From positions 1 through 10,503 of the forward strand of contig DAHWFZ010000083.1 of NCBI GenBank assembly GCA_027336345.1: DNA of 10,503 nt, in the 5' to 3' direction. This stretch comes from Candidatus Wolfebacteria bacterium (GTDB lineage Bacteria > Patescibacteriota > Minisyncoccia > UBA6257 > UBA9933). The notes below the pieces were generated by a model. That model did not search any database. It saw nothing but the letters and a program-made list of their open reading frames with translations, and was not told the origin of the DNA. The number at the start of each line of letters is the position of its first letter. The first letter of the stretch is position 1. Made by a program: the position numbers and the translations under genes. Of the stretch, positions 1-6,414 are shown piece after piece.

Positions 1-2
1 TA

Positions 3-10
3 TGTATAAT
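3..10 (+). promoter_or_regulatory. Possible -10 box upstream of clpB
   Basis: A perfect TATAAT (5-10) preceded directly by TG lies about 80 nt before the clpB start. Its -35 box would fall outside the window, so only half of the promoter can be judged. The surrounding 90 bases are very AT-rich, so a chance match is possible. No CIRCE-like inverted repeat or other heat-shock operator is visible between this box and the start codon. Confidence 0.35.
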
Positions 11-90
11 ATTTATATAGTATTTCTAATAGGACAGGCAGTGAAAAATTTTGGTAAATAAGATAAGATTAAATAAATCAACGAATATAT

Positions 91-2760
91 ATGAACAATA
101 ATTTCAATAAATTCACAATCAAAGCCCAAGAGGCGCTGCAAAACGCGCAGGACTTGGCGGCAAAGGAAAATCACGGCGAACTCAAGGCGCTTCATCTTTT
201 GGCGGCGCTTATTGAAGATGAAAATACTCTGGTGGTCCCGTTGCTTGCCAAAGCCGGAGTCAATCTGGAAGCCTTAAGCAAAAATATTTTTGACGAACTT
301 AAAAGGGAACCGAAAATTCTGGCAACGGGCGCTACGCCGCAGCTTTATCTTTCACAGGAGGTGATGGCTATTTTGGACAAGTCCGGTAAAATAGCGCAGC
401 AGCAAAAGGATGAATTTATTTCCTGCGAACATTTGCTTTTGGCAATTTTAGACAACGAGCATTCAAGAGCCGCGAAAATTTTGGCTGAATTCGGAGTGAA
501 AAAAGAAACGGCTTTCAGAATTTTGGCGCAGATGCGCGGATCAATGAGAATTACCGATGAAACTCCGGAATCCAAATTCCAGGTTTTGGAAAAATACGCT
601 ATTAACCTGACTGAAATGGCGAAGCAGGGAAAATTAGATCCGGTTATCGGACGCGACGAGGAACTCCGCCGTGTTATTCAGGTGCTCAGCAGAAGGACAA
701 AAAATAATCCGATTTTAATCGGAGAACCGGGAGTCGGAAAAACCGCGGTTGTTGAAGGGCTGGCTCAGAGGATTATCAGCGGCGATGTCCCGGAACCTTT
801 GAAAGGGAAAGAAATTATAATGCTTGATTTGGGGTCTTTAATCGCGGGCACGAAATTCCGCGGCGAGTTTGAAGACAGGCTGAAGGCGTTTATCCGCGAA
901 GTGCAAAATTCCCAGGGGAGGATAATTTTGTTCATTGATGAAATCCATATGATTGTCGGAGCCGGAGCGGCCGAAGGGGCGATTGACGCTTCCAATCTAT
1001 TGAAGCCGCCTCTGGCGCGCGGAGAACTCCACGCAATCGGAGCCACTACAATTTCGGAGTATCAGCGCTACATTGAAAAAGATTCCGCGCTGGAGAGAAG
1101 ATTCCAGCCGATATTGGTTGAAGAGCCTACTCTTGACGACAGTGTGGCGATTTTGCGCGGCCTTAAGGAAAAATATGAAATCCATCACGGCATTAGGATA
1201 AGCGACGAAGCGATTATTTCCGCGGTCAATCTTTCGGCAAGGTATATTACCGAAAGATTTTTGCCGGATAAAGCCATTGACTTGATTGACGAGGCCGCGT
1301 CGGCGCGCAGATTGGAAACGGAAAGTTTGCCGAAAGAAATAGATAAAATCCGCCACGAAATTTTGAAATTGGAAATTGAAAAATCAGCTTTGGCCGGCGA
1401 ATCGGGGGAAAAATCAAAAGGAAGATTGAAGGCGATTGAAAAAGAAATGAACGGATTGAAACAAAAAAACGACGAGCTTTCCGCAAGATGGCACGCCGAG
1501 AAAATGACATTTGAGCAGTTCCATAATCTTCAAAAGAGGATAGAGGAATTAAAACGCCAGTCCGAATTCGCGGAACGCGAAGGAAACTTGGAAAAAGTAG
1601 CCAAGATTATTTACGGCGAATTGCCTCAGGCCGAGAAAGAGCTGAAGGCTTTTGAGAAAAAATATATCGGCGGGAAAATTAAAATCAAAAAAGGCGAAGC
1701 TGACGGGAGATTCATAAAAGAGGCGGTTGACGAGGAAGATATCGCCGAGGTTGTTTCCAAGTGGACCGGCATTCCGGTTTCCAAGATGCTTGAAACCGAG
1801 AGCCAGAAACTCCAGACCATTGAAGAGGTATTGGGAAAGCGCGTAGTCGGGCAGGAAGAAGCCGTTAAAGCGGTCGCCAGCGCGCTGCGCAGAGCCAGAA
1901 CAGGGCTTTCCGATCCGAACAGGCCATCGGGCTCATTTATGTTTTTGGGGCCGACAGGGGTCGGTAAGACCGAGCTGGCCAGAGCTTTGGCCGGGTTTAT
2001 GTTTAACGATGACAAAGCCATGATCAGGATTGATATGTCGGAATATATGGAAAGGCATTCGGTCGCGCGGCTTATCGGCGCTCCTCCGGGATACGTCGGT
2101 TTTGAGGAAGGCGGCAGGCTGACTGACGCGGTCAGGCATAGGCCGTACAGTTTGATACTTTTTGATGAAATTGAAAAAGCGCATCCGGAAGTGTTTAATG
2201 TTTTATTGCAGGTTTTTGACAATGGCAGGCTTACGGACAGCAAGGGGAAAGTCGTTAATTTCAGGAACTCAATTATAATTTTGACATCCAATGTCGGAAG
2301 CGAATATTTCAGGGAAATGTCCAAAATCGGTTTTGAATCTTCGGAGAAAAAAGAAGCGGACAATGCGGCGGATCAATCAAAAATGTTCAAGGAGCAGGTG
2401 AATGAATCTTTGAAGCATACTTTCAGGCCGGAATTTTTGAACAGGCTGGATGAGATCGTGGTATTCAATCCGCTGACCAGGACCGAAATAGAAAAAATTG
2501 TTGATATACAATTGGAACAGTTAAAAGAAAAGTTGAAAGAGAGGAATTTGAGCGTGGCGATAGACGGTTCAGTCAGAAAGCATATCGCCGATGCCGGCTT
2601 TGATCCGGATTACGGAGCCAGGCCCATCAGGAGAATGATTCAAAAAACAATTCTGGATCAATTGGCCGACAGGATTATTAAGGGAGATTTTGCAAATGTT
2701 AAAAAAATTAAAATTAGCTTTAAGGGCGCCAATCTTAACATTGTGGCCTCAGGTTCTTAA
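91..2760 (+). CDS. clpB: ClpB-type AAA+ protein disaggregase (Hsp100), with an IGF loop
   Basis: Hexameric cytosolic ATPase that threads aggregated proteins through its pore, normally with DnaK. It has 889 residues, slightly longer than the usual 850-870. Domains in order: Clp N-terminal repeats (about 1-150); AAA1 with Walker A GEPGVGKT (211-218), pore motif GTKFRGE (253-259), Walker B ending D283-E284 and arginine fingers R336-R337; a full coiled-coil middle domain (about 411-530, with the ClpB-typical YGELP at 508-512); AAA2 with Walker A GPTGVGKT (620-627), pore loop GYVG (667-670), Walker B D692-E693 and sensor-2 GAR (842-844). The complete middle domain argues for ClpB over ClpC. Oddly, residues 746-748 read Ile-Gly-Phe in a lengthened loop after sensor 1, where ClpA/ClpC carry the ClpP-docking tripeptide. 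No Shine-Dalgarno precedes the ATG. The 3' end overlaps the next gene by 65 nt. Confidence 0.93.
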   Translation: MNNNFNKFTIKAQEALQNAQDLAAKENHGELKALHLLAALIEDENTLVVPLLAKAGVNLEALSKNIFDELKREPKILATGATPQLYLSQEVMAILDKSGKIAQQQKDEFISCEHLLLAILDNEHSRAAKILAEFGVKKETAFRILAQMRGSMRITDETPESKFQVLEKYAINLTEMAKQGKLDPVIGRDEELRRVIQVLSRRTKNNPILIGEPGVGKTAVVEGLAQRIISGDVPEPLKGKEIIMLDLGSLIAGTKFRGEFEDRLKAFIREVQNSQGRIILFIDEIHMIVGAGAAEGAIDASNLLKPPLARGELHAIGATTISEYQRYIEKDSALERRFQPILVEEPTLDDSVAILRGLKEKYEIHHGIRISDEAIISAVNLSARYITERFLPDKAIDLIDEAASARRLETESLPKEIDKIRHEILKLEIEKSALAGESGEKSKGRLKAIEKEMNGLKQKNDELSARWHAEKMTFEQFHNLQKRIEELKRQSEFAEREGNLEKVAKIIYGELPQAEKELKAFEKKYIGGKIKIKKGEADGRFIKEAVDEEDIAEVVSKWTGIPVSKMLETESQKLQTIEEVLGKRVVGQEEAVKAVASALRRARTGLSDPNRPSGSFMFLGPTGVGKTELARALAGFMFNDDKAMIRIDMSEYMERHSVARLIGAPPGYVGFEEGGRLTDAVRHRPYSLILFDEIEKAHPEVFNVLLQVFDNGRLTDSKGKVVNFRNSIIILTSNVGSEYFREMSKIGFESSEKKEADNAADQSKMFKEQVNESLKHTFRPEFLNRLDEIVVFNPLTRTEIEKIVDIQLEQLKEKLKERNLSVAIDGSVRKHIADAGFDPDYGARPIRRMIQKTILDQLADRIIKGDFANVKKIKISFKGANLNIVASGS
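2680..2686 (+). promoter_or_regulatory. Ribosome binding site of the membrane-protein gene, inside clpB
   Basis: AAGGGAG sits 9 nt before the ATG at 2696, within the clpB coding sequence. It decides the start: a TTG at 2690 is only 3 nt away from it and too close, while an ATG at 2789 has no such site and would cut off the first membrane segment. It is the only convincing Shine-Dalgarno in front of any gene in the window. Confidence 0.7.
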
Positions 2761-3451
2761 AGCCGTAATATTCGCGGCATTGCTGCTGATGGCAAACGCG
2801 AACGGGGGATTTTTTTGGCCTTTTGTTTTTATTGCCGCCGCCGCGTATATGTATTTCCAGCCTCTGTTTGAATGGAAAAAATTTATTTATTCCTTTTTGA
2901 TATTATTATTTTATTCATGGGGGTCAATAAGTTTTTTTTCAAATGGTTTGGCTGCCACGGCGGCTGCGATAGTTTTTTCATTGGCTTTTTTTGTGCTTTT
3001 AGGGGTGAAAAATTTCTCATTTTTGAAGCGTGACAATAAATTGAATGTTTTGTGCGGATTTATTTATTTTTTGATAAGCGCGGTATTTTTTGCAGCGGAT
3101 AAAACCGGCGGGTTTGGCTTTATTTTTTATTTCATGATTTCTTTTGCGGCTTTTTACGGGGCGCTGAAGGAATTTCTTGATTTTTTCCATCCGGATTTCC
3201 CAAAGACGCGAAAATCTTTGATAATCGCAGGTTCCGCATTTTTGATTATGGAATTAGCCAGCGCGATATCGTTTCTTCCGCTAGGATTTTTGAACGCCAG
3301 CGCTTTGGTTTTATTGTTTGTGTTCATTTTGGAGGATTTCATTTCCTACCATTTGAAAGGGACAATGAACCGCCAGGCGATTTTGAATAACGTTACAATA
3401 CTTATTGTTGCGATGATTTTTATTTTTGCCGCAAGCAAGTGGACGCTGTAA
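2696..3451 (+). CDS. Polytopic inner-membrane protein, family not recognised
   Basis: 251 residues. A short basic N-terminus ([10 protein letters not shown]) is followed by about eight hydrophobic segments covering nearly the whole chain, at roughly residues 20-36, 38-58, 66-84, 86-106, 120-137, 140-160, 175-196, 200-220 and 230-248; adjacent stretches may be single helices. Charged loops include [19 protein letters not shown] and [11 protein letters not shown]. No catalytic motif, signal peptide or soluble domain is apparent, so no function is proposed. The gene overlaps clpB by 65 nt in another frame and has its own ribosome binding site, so it is almost certainly cotranscribed and perhaps translationally coupled. 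That link could indicate a role in envelope stress, but this is only inference from position. The reading frame is intact and ends in TAA. Confidence 0.75.
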   Translation: MLKKLKLALRAPILTLWPQVLKAVIFAALLLMANANGGFFWPFVFIAAAAYMYFQPLFEWKKFIYSFLILLFYSWGSISFFSNGLAATAAAIVFSLAFFVLLGVKNFSFLKRDNKLNVLCGFIYFLISAVFFAADKTGGFGFIFYFMISFAAFYGALKEFLDFFHPDFPKTRKSLIIAGSAFLIMELASAISFLPLGFLNASALVLLFVFILEDFISYHLKGTMNRQAILNNVTILIVAMIFIFAASKWTL

Positions 3452-3479
3452 ATAGGTGAATGGTAAATGGGATTATTGA

Positions 3480-3496
3480 CTCCTTTTATAAAGGAG
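3480..3496. repeat. Short inverted repeat CTCCTTT-TAT-AAAGGAG
   Basis: A 7-bp stem with a 3-nt loop lies 29 nt after the membrane-protein stop. The sequence after it (GTAGGATGATT) has no T-tract, so it is not a convincing intrinsic terminator. The same CTCCTT/AAGGAG core occurs at 7726-7740 with different flanks, which suggests a dispersed repeat rather than a dedicated terminator. Confidence 0.5.
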
Positions 3497-3557
3497 GTAG
3501 GATGATTTCATTATTCCATCGCGAGTTCGTCTCAGGTGGACGCGGTAATTTCTTATT

Positions 3558-3585
3558 TGCCATTTTGAGGCAATCCGAAGAAGCT
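3558..3585. repeat. Degenerate copy of the TGTCATTCTGAGG-type intergenic repeat
   Basis: The segment TGCCATTTTGAGG followed by CAATCCGAAGAAGCT matches the reverse complement of the repeat at 3917-3944 with a few substitutions. It is an older or more divergent copy of the same family. Confidence 0.5.
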
Positions 3586-3727
3586 GCTTTTGCAAGCAAT
3601 TTAATTTTTATACCAAGCTTAAGATTTTTTTGATTAAATTATTCAGAAGATATCCGAGTAATGGAGTCAAGTGGAAAAACCCAGAAAAATAGGGTAATAT
3701 TTTAATAATTATTTATATTTTATTTCC

Positions 3728-3746
3728 GTCATCCTGAGGTAATCCG
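3728..3746. repeat. Intergenic repeat, inverted copy (GTCATCCTGAGGTAATCCG)
   Basis: These 19 bases are the reverse complement of the central part of the repeat at 3917-3944 with one mismatch. The two copies face each other across about 170 bp and could form a long stem-loop in a transcript. Confidence 0.65.
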
Positions 3747-3787
3747 TTGTTGTAATCAACTCCCCGTCAGGGTCCAGGACCTCAATT

Positions 3788-3846
3788 AGATTCTTGACGC
3801 TAACGCGGAGGAAGCCGGCTTCCAGCAAACGGATTATCTCGGAATG
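3788..3846. repeat. GGAAGCC-GCTTCC palindromic repeat, copy 1
   Basis: A unit of about 60 bp beginning AGATTCTTGACGCTAACG, with the perfect 14-bp palindrome GGAAGCCGGCTTCC at 3810-3823, then CAGCAAACGG and a CTCGGAATG end. Copies 2 (3951-4012) and 3 (7658-7698) share the palindrome and its flanks with small differences. Confidence 0.7.
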
Positions 3847-3860
3847 CCTGAACTATTGCA

Positions 3861-3911
3861 TATCATCCTGAGCGAAACGTTTGTCATCCTGAGCCCAACG
3901 AAGGATCCGGG
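3861..3911. repeat. Two adjacent partial copies of the TCATCCTGAG repeat
   Basis: TATCATCCTGAGCGAAACG (3861-3879) is followed at once by TGTCATCCTGAGC (3882-3894) and CCAACGAAGGATCCGGG. Both resemble the short TCATCCTGAGCGAA-type repeats common between genes of many uncultured bacteria. The pair looks like one repeat inserted beside another. Confidence 0.6.
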
Positions 3912-3916
3912 TTTAT

Positions 3917-3944
3917 AGATTCTTCGGATTACCTCAGAATGACA
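3917..3944. repeat. Intergenic repeat AGATTCTTCGG...CCTCAGAATGACA
   Basis: A 28-bp unit beginning AGATTCTTCGGATTA and ending CCTCAGAATGACA. A near-identical unit with a different middle lies at 5239-5267, inverted relatives at 3558-3585 and 3728-3746, and a looser GAGATTGCC...CTCGCAATGACA relative at 7604-7633. Confidence 0.65.
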
Positions 3945-3950
3945 CCGGCA

Positions 3951-4012
3951 AGATTCTTAATGCTACGAGGAGGAAGCCAGCTTCCAACAAACGCAGGCTC
4001 AGAATGACAAAG
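3951..4012. repeat. GGAAGCC-GCTTCC palindromic repeat, copy 2
   Basis: Starts AGATTCTTAATGCTACG and holds GAGGAGGAAGCCAGCTTCC (from 3967) then AACAAACGCAGGCTCAGAATGACA. The palindrome centre is CA instead of CG. The unit ends in the same CTCAGAATGACA as the 3917-3944 family, so the two families look like composites. It ends 26 bp before tsaD. Confidence 0.7.
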
Positions 4013-4038
4013 TATCTTTTTTTTGTTTTAATGATTTT

Positions 4039-5181
4039 ATGAAGATTATAGCTATTGAAACAAGCTGCGATGAAACAGCCATTGCTTTGGTTGAGGCAAG
4101 CGGCGGATTGAAGTCTCCGAAATTTAAAATTTTAAAGGATTTTGTGGCTTCGCAAATAAAAATCCACCAGCCGTTCGGAGGCGTGGTGCCGAATATTGCC
4201 AAGAGGGAACACCTCCGGAATCTTCCCATTTTGATAGGGAAGATTCTCGGAATTTCTAATTTTCAATTTTTAATTTCTAATAAAATTCCAAATTCCAAAT
4301 TCCAAATTCTGAATACAATTGATTTAGTTGCTGTTACTGTTGGCCCAGGGCTTGAGCCGGCGCTTTGGGCGGGGGTTAACTTTGCAAAGCAAATATACGC
4401 GGAAATACGCGGAAATAATAAACGCAGAAAACCGCAAAAAATTGGTTTACAAGGAGTTAGCCATTTGGACGGGCATTTGTACAGCTTATTATTGCAGCAG
4501 AAAAATATTGATTATAAAAAATTATTTCCGGCGATTTCACTGATAGTCAGCGGCGGGCATACCATGATTGTTTTGATGAAAGATTTAAAAACCATAAAGA
4601 AAATCGGCGAAACCAGGGATGATGCCGTGGGTGAAGCGTTTGATAAAGTTGCCAGGCTGTTGGATTTGCCGTATCCCGGCGGTCCGGAGATTGAAAAACT
4701 GGCCAAGAATGGCAATCCGGATGCGATTAAATTTCCGCGTCCGATGCTGGACCAGCAAAATTTCGATTTCAGTTATTCCGGTCTGAAGACTTCGGTGCTG
4801 TATTATTTGCGCGACCACAAGTTAGCGGAAGGTAAAATGGAAAATGGGGAATGGGAAAAACAAAAAGCTGATGTGGCGGCGAGTTTCCAAAAAGCGGCGT
4901 TTGACGTGCTGATCAAAAAAACTTTAAAGGCTGCCGAAAAGTACAAAGCAAAAACAATTATGATTTCCGGCGGAGTGGCGGCGAATAAAAGCCTTAAAAA
5001 GGCTTTTATCGCGGAACTACGCGGACTTAAACGCGGAACTACGCGGAAAGAAGCCCTTCAGTTAATAGTAACAAAATTTCCGACCGATAATGCGGTTATG
5101 ATAGCGGCCGCGGCTTATATAAATCATTTGCGGAAAAAGAAATATAAACTGGTTGCAAACGGAAATCTTAATATAAAATAG
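4039..5181 (+). CDS. tsaD: tRNA N6-adenosine threonylcarbamoyltransferase TsaD
   Basis: Transfers the threonylcarbamoyl group to A37 of ANN-decoding tRNAs (t6A) in the cytoplasm, working with TsaB and TsaE, neither of which lies here. The Kae1/TsaD signature is complete: IETSCDETA (6-14), metal-ligand pair H142 and H146 in SHLDGH, SGGHT (171-175), DDAVGEAFDKVARLL (194-208), YPGGP (212-216), FSYSGLKTS (244-252), SGGVAANKSL (310-319) and TDN with the metal ligand D350. At 380 residues it is about 40 longer than E. coli TsaD (337). The excess lies in four places (about 71-92, 120-134, 264-275 and 327-338), each encoded by low-complexity or repeat-like DNA described separately, all outside the core motifs. 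The frame is intact, so the enzyme is probably active. No Shine-Dalgarno precedes the ATG. The TAG stop is part of the terminator stem. Confidence 0.95.
   Translation: MKIIAIETSCDETAIALVEASGGLKSPKFKILKDFVASQIKIHQPFGGVVPNIAKREHLRNLPILIGKILGISNFQFLISNKIPNSKFQILNTIDLVAVTVGPGLEPALWAGVNFAKQIYAEIRGNNKRRKPQKIGLQGVSHLDGHLYSLLLQQKNIDYKKLFPAISLIVSGGHTMIVLMKDLKTIKKIGETRDDAVGEAFDKVARLLDLPYPGGPEIEKLAKNGNPDAIKFPRPMLDQQNFDFSYSGLKTSVLYYLRDHKLAEGKMENGEWEKQKADVAASFQKAAFDVLIKKTLKAAEKYKAKTIMISGGVAANKSLKKAFIAELRGLKRGTTRKEALQLIVTKFPTDNAVMIAAAAYINHLRKKKYKLVANGNLNIK
4251..4313 (+). repeat. AT-rich repeat tract in frame within tsaD (segment 1)
   Basis: Begins AATTTCTAATTTTCAA and ends in four tandem heptamers, AAATTCC three times and AAATTCT (4283-4310). 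The first 16 bases recur exactly at 6370-6385 in the rodA-mltG spacer. It encodes about residues 71-92, around ISNFQFLISNK and PNSKFQIL, where other TsaD proteins have only a short connector before the VGPG motif. Confidence 0.7.
4396..4435 (+). repeat. ACGCGGAAAT repeat tract in frame within tsaD (segment 2)
   Basis: Two tandem decamers ACGCGGAAAT (4397-4416) are followed by the variants AATAAACGCAGAAAACCGC. The tract encodes residues 120-132, YAEIRGNNKRRKP, a basic extension directly before the metal-binding SHLDGH. It shares the ACGCGGAA unit with segment 4. Confidence 0.65.
4831..4863 (+). repeat. AAAATGG-type repeat tract in frame within tsaD (segment 3)
   Basis: GGTAAAATGGAAAATGGGGA followed by ATGGGAAAAA resembles the GGTGAATGGTAAATGGG tract just after the membrane-protein gene (3455-3471). 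It encodes about residues 265-275, GKMENGEWEKQ, a hydrophilic stretch between the SGLKT and SGGVAAN motifs. The similarity is short, so this is the weakest of the four. Confidence 0.45.
5010..5047 (+). repeat. Duplicated CGCGGAACTACGCGGA in frame within tsaD (segment 4)
   Basis: The 16-mer CGCGGAACTACGCGGA occurs at 5010-5025 and again exactly at 5032-5047, a 22-nt period that is not a multiple of three, so the two copies encode different peptides within ELRGLKRGTTRK. It lies between SGGVAAN and the TDN metal-ligand motif. Confidence 0.7.
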
Positions 5182-5203
5182 TTCGCTCTGGCGGGCTATT
5201 TTT
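5179..5203 (+). terminator. Intrinsic terminator of tsaD, overlapping its stop codon
   Basis: TAGTTCGC (5179-5186) pairs with GCGGGCTA (5191-5198) in an 8-bp stem including two G-U pairs, with loop TCTG, followed by five T (5199-5203) and GATTTTA. The TAG stop codon forms the base of the stem. This separates tsaD from rodA. Confidence 0.7.
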
Positions 5204-5238
5204 GATTTTATGTGTATTATTCATTATTCTTAGAGGTG

Positions 5239-5267
5239 AGATTCTTCGGGCATACCTCAGAATGACA
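5239..5267. repeat. Intergenic repeat AGATTCTTCGG...CCTCAGAATGACA, second copy
   Basis: Matches 3917-3944 at both ends (AGATTCTTCGG and ACCTCAGAATGACA) with a different centre. It ends only 17 bp before the rodA ATG, so the rodA 5' leader is essentially this repeat plus AAAAAATAAATATTTTC. Confidence 0.65.
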
Positions 5268-5284
5268 AAAAAATAAATATTTTC

Positions 5285-6349
5285 ATGATTAACAAACTAG
5301 ATTGGAAACTTAATTTTGCCATTTTGTTTTTGGTTTTGGCCAGCTTGGTCAGCCTGTTGGGAGCGGATATGGGATTGTTTTGGAAACAAATCGCATGGCT
5401 GGTTTTGGGAACTGTTTTTGCGCTTATAATCATCAAATTTGACTGGAGGTCATTTGTCAATTCCAAGGGGGTTATTTTTGGAATTTATTCAATCGCAAAT
5501 TTGCTGCTGCTTGCAACTTTGGTTATCGGTCCCAGAGTCAGGGGACAAAAGAACTGGATTCCTTTGGGCCCGTTTAAATTTGAGCCGTCGGTTTTTGCGG
5601 CTCTGGCTTTGATAATAGTTTTGGCGAGTTTTTTTAAAAAAGAGCATAAGGGGATTGCGCATGTTTCAAATATTTTGAAATCATTTGTTTATTTTGCCAT
5701 ACCCGCGGGAATTGTGGCTTTGCAGCCGGATATGGGGTCAATGCTTCTGTTATTTTTTATCTGGTTCGGTTTTGTCCTGGTCTCGGGGATTAAATGGAAA
5801 CATCTTTTGATCACCGTGCTTATATTTTCAGTTTTGGGCGTTGGAATGTGGTTTGGAATTTTAAAGGCGTATCAAAAAGACAGGATTATCGGATTATTTT
5901 TTCCGAACAGGGATGTCTTAGGCGTGAATTACAATGTTATTCAGGCAAAAATTGCCATCGGTTCGGCGGGGATTTTTGGCAAAGGTTTCGGACAAGGCAC
6001 CCAGGTGCAGCTTGGATTTTTGCCCGAAGCTCAGACTGATTTTATTTTTTCCGCAATAATCGAGGAATGGGGGCTGGTGGCGGCATTTTTGATGATTTCC
6101 GCGTTTTTTGCGATGATTTTAAGGATTGTTTTTATAGGAATGGATGACGGGAACAGTTTTAATCAGTTTATCTGCCTGGGTACGGCTCTTTTCTTTTGCG
6201 CCAACTTTACTTTTAACACCGGATCGAATGTCGGATTGCTCCCCGTGGTCGGCGTGCCGTTTCCGTTTTTGAGTTATGGCGGTTCGCATATTTTGATTGA
6301 AATGATTTTAATCGGGATGGTTCAGTCGATAAGGGCGAGAAAAGACTAA
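5285..6349 (+). CDS. rodA: RodA, SEDS-family peptidoglycan glycosyltransferase
   Basis: Inner-membrane enzyme that polymerises lipid II into glycan strands with a class B penicillin-binding protein as partner (not in this window). 354 residues, typical for RodA, with about ten membrane segments. SEDS landmarks: RGQKNWIPLGPFKFEPS (86-102), a YQKDRI segment, NYNVIQAKIAIGSAG then FGKGFGQGTQ, QLGFLPEAQTDFIF with D252 matching the catalytic aspartate (E. coli RodA D262), and the C-terminal GLLPVVGVPFPFLSYGGS. The GTQVQLGFLPE and IIEEWG wording favours RodA over FtsW. Odd point: the usual QPSE...K motif reads EPSVFAA (100-106), so the glutamate and lysine normally found there are Val103 and Ala106. 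There is no Shine-Dalgarno before the ATG. The gene is probably cotranscribed with mltG 47 bp downstream. Confidence 0.92.
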   Translation: MINKLDWKLNFAILFLVLASLVSLLGADMGLFWKQIAWLVLGTVFALIIIKFDWRSFVNSKGVIFGIYSIANLLLLATLVIGPRVRGQKNWIPLGPFKFEPSVFAALALIIVLASFFKKEHKGIAHVSNILKSFVYFAIPAGIVALQPDMGSMLLLFFIWFGFVLVSGIKWKHLLITVLIFSVLGVGMWFGILKAYQKDRIIGLFFPNRDVLGVNYNVIQAKIAIGSAGIFGKGFGQGTQVQLGFLPEAQTDFIFSAIIEEWGLVAAFLMISAFFAMILRIVFIGMDDGNSFNQFICLGTALFFCANFTFNTGSNVGLLPVVGVPFPFLSYGGSHILIEMILIGMVQSIRARKD

Positions 6350-6354
6350 GTTGC

Positions 6355-6414
6355 AAATTTTTAATTTTAAATTTCTAATTTTCAAATAATTTTTAAATGT
6401 TCAATTTTCAAATT
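6355..6414. repeat. AT-rich AATTT(C)TAATTTTCAA repeat spanning the rodA-mltG spacer and mltG start
   Basis: Tandem-like variants of TTTTTAATTTT, AATTTCTAATTTTCAA (6370-6385, identical to 4251-4266 in tsaD) and TTCAATTTTCAAATT (6400-6414). It fills the spacer and continues into the first six codons of mltG. Confidence 0.6.

Larger units (their letters stand above)
3452..4038. other. 587-bp non-coding spacer built largely of dispersed short repeats
   Basis: No plausible gene is seen on either strand. The stretch contains a short tract of the GGTAAATGG type (3455-3472), a CTCCTTT/AAAGGAG hairpin (3480-3496), a CATTTTGAGG-type repeat (3558-3585), an AT-rich section (about 3600-3725), then a dense repeat block (3728-4012) running to within 26 bp of tsaD. 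No strong promoter for tsaD could be picked out, though one must lie here or further upstream. Confidence 0.75.

Noticed and set aside
1626..2363. 245-residue open frame on the minus strand
   Set aside because: It lies wholly inside clpB, antisense to the strongly conserved AAA2 domain, is serine/leucine-rich low-complexity in style and has no start signals. It is a shadow frame.
2690..2695. TTG as start of the membrane-protein gene
   Set aside because: It lies only 3 nt from the ribosome binding site, while the ATG two codons later has the normal 9-nt spacing.
3585..3610. TGCTT-TTGC-AAGCA hairpin followed by ATTTAATTTTTA as a terminator of the clpB unit
   Set aside because: The stem has only five pairs with two A-T at its top and lies 130 bp past the last stop codon; too weak to annotate.
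3788..4012. CRISPR array from the repeated units between the membrane-protein gene and tsaD
   Set aside because: Units are only two, imperfect and palindromic, with no uniform spacers and no cas genes nearby.
4251..4435. tsaD as a pseudogene because of its insertions
   Set aside because: The frame is open throughout and every catalytic and metal-binding motif on both sides of the insertions is intact.
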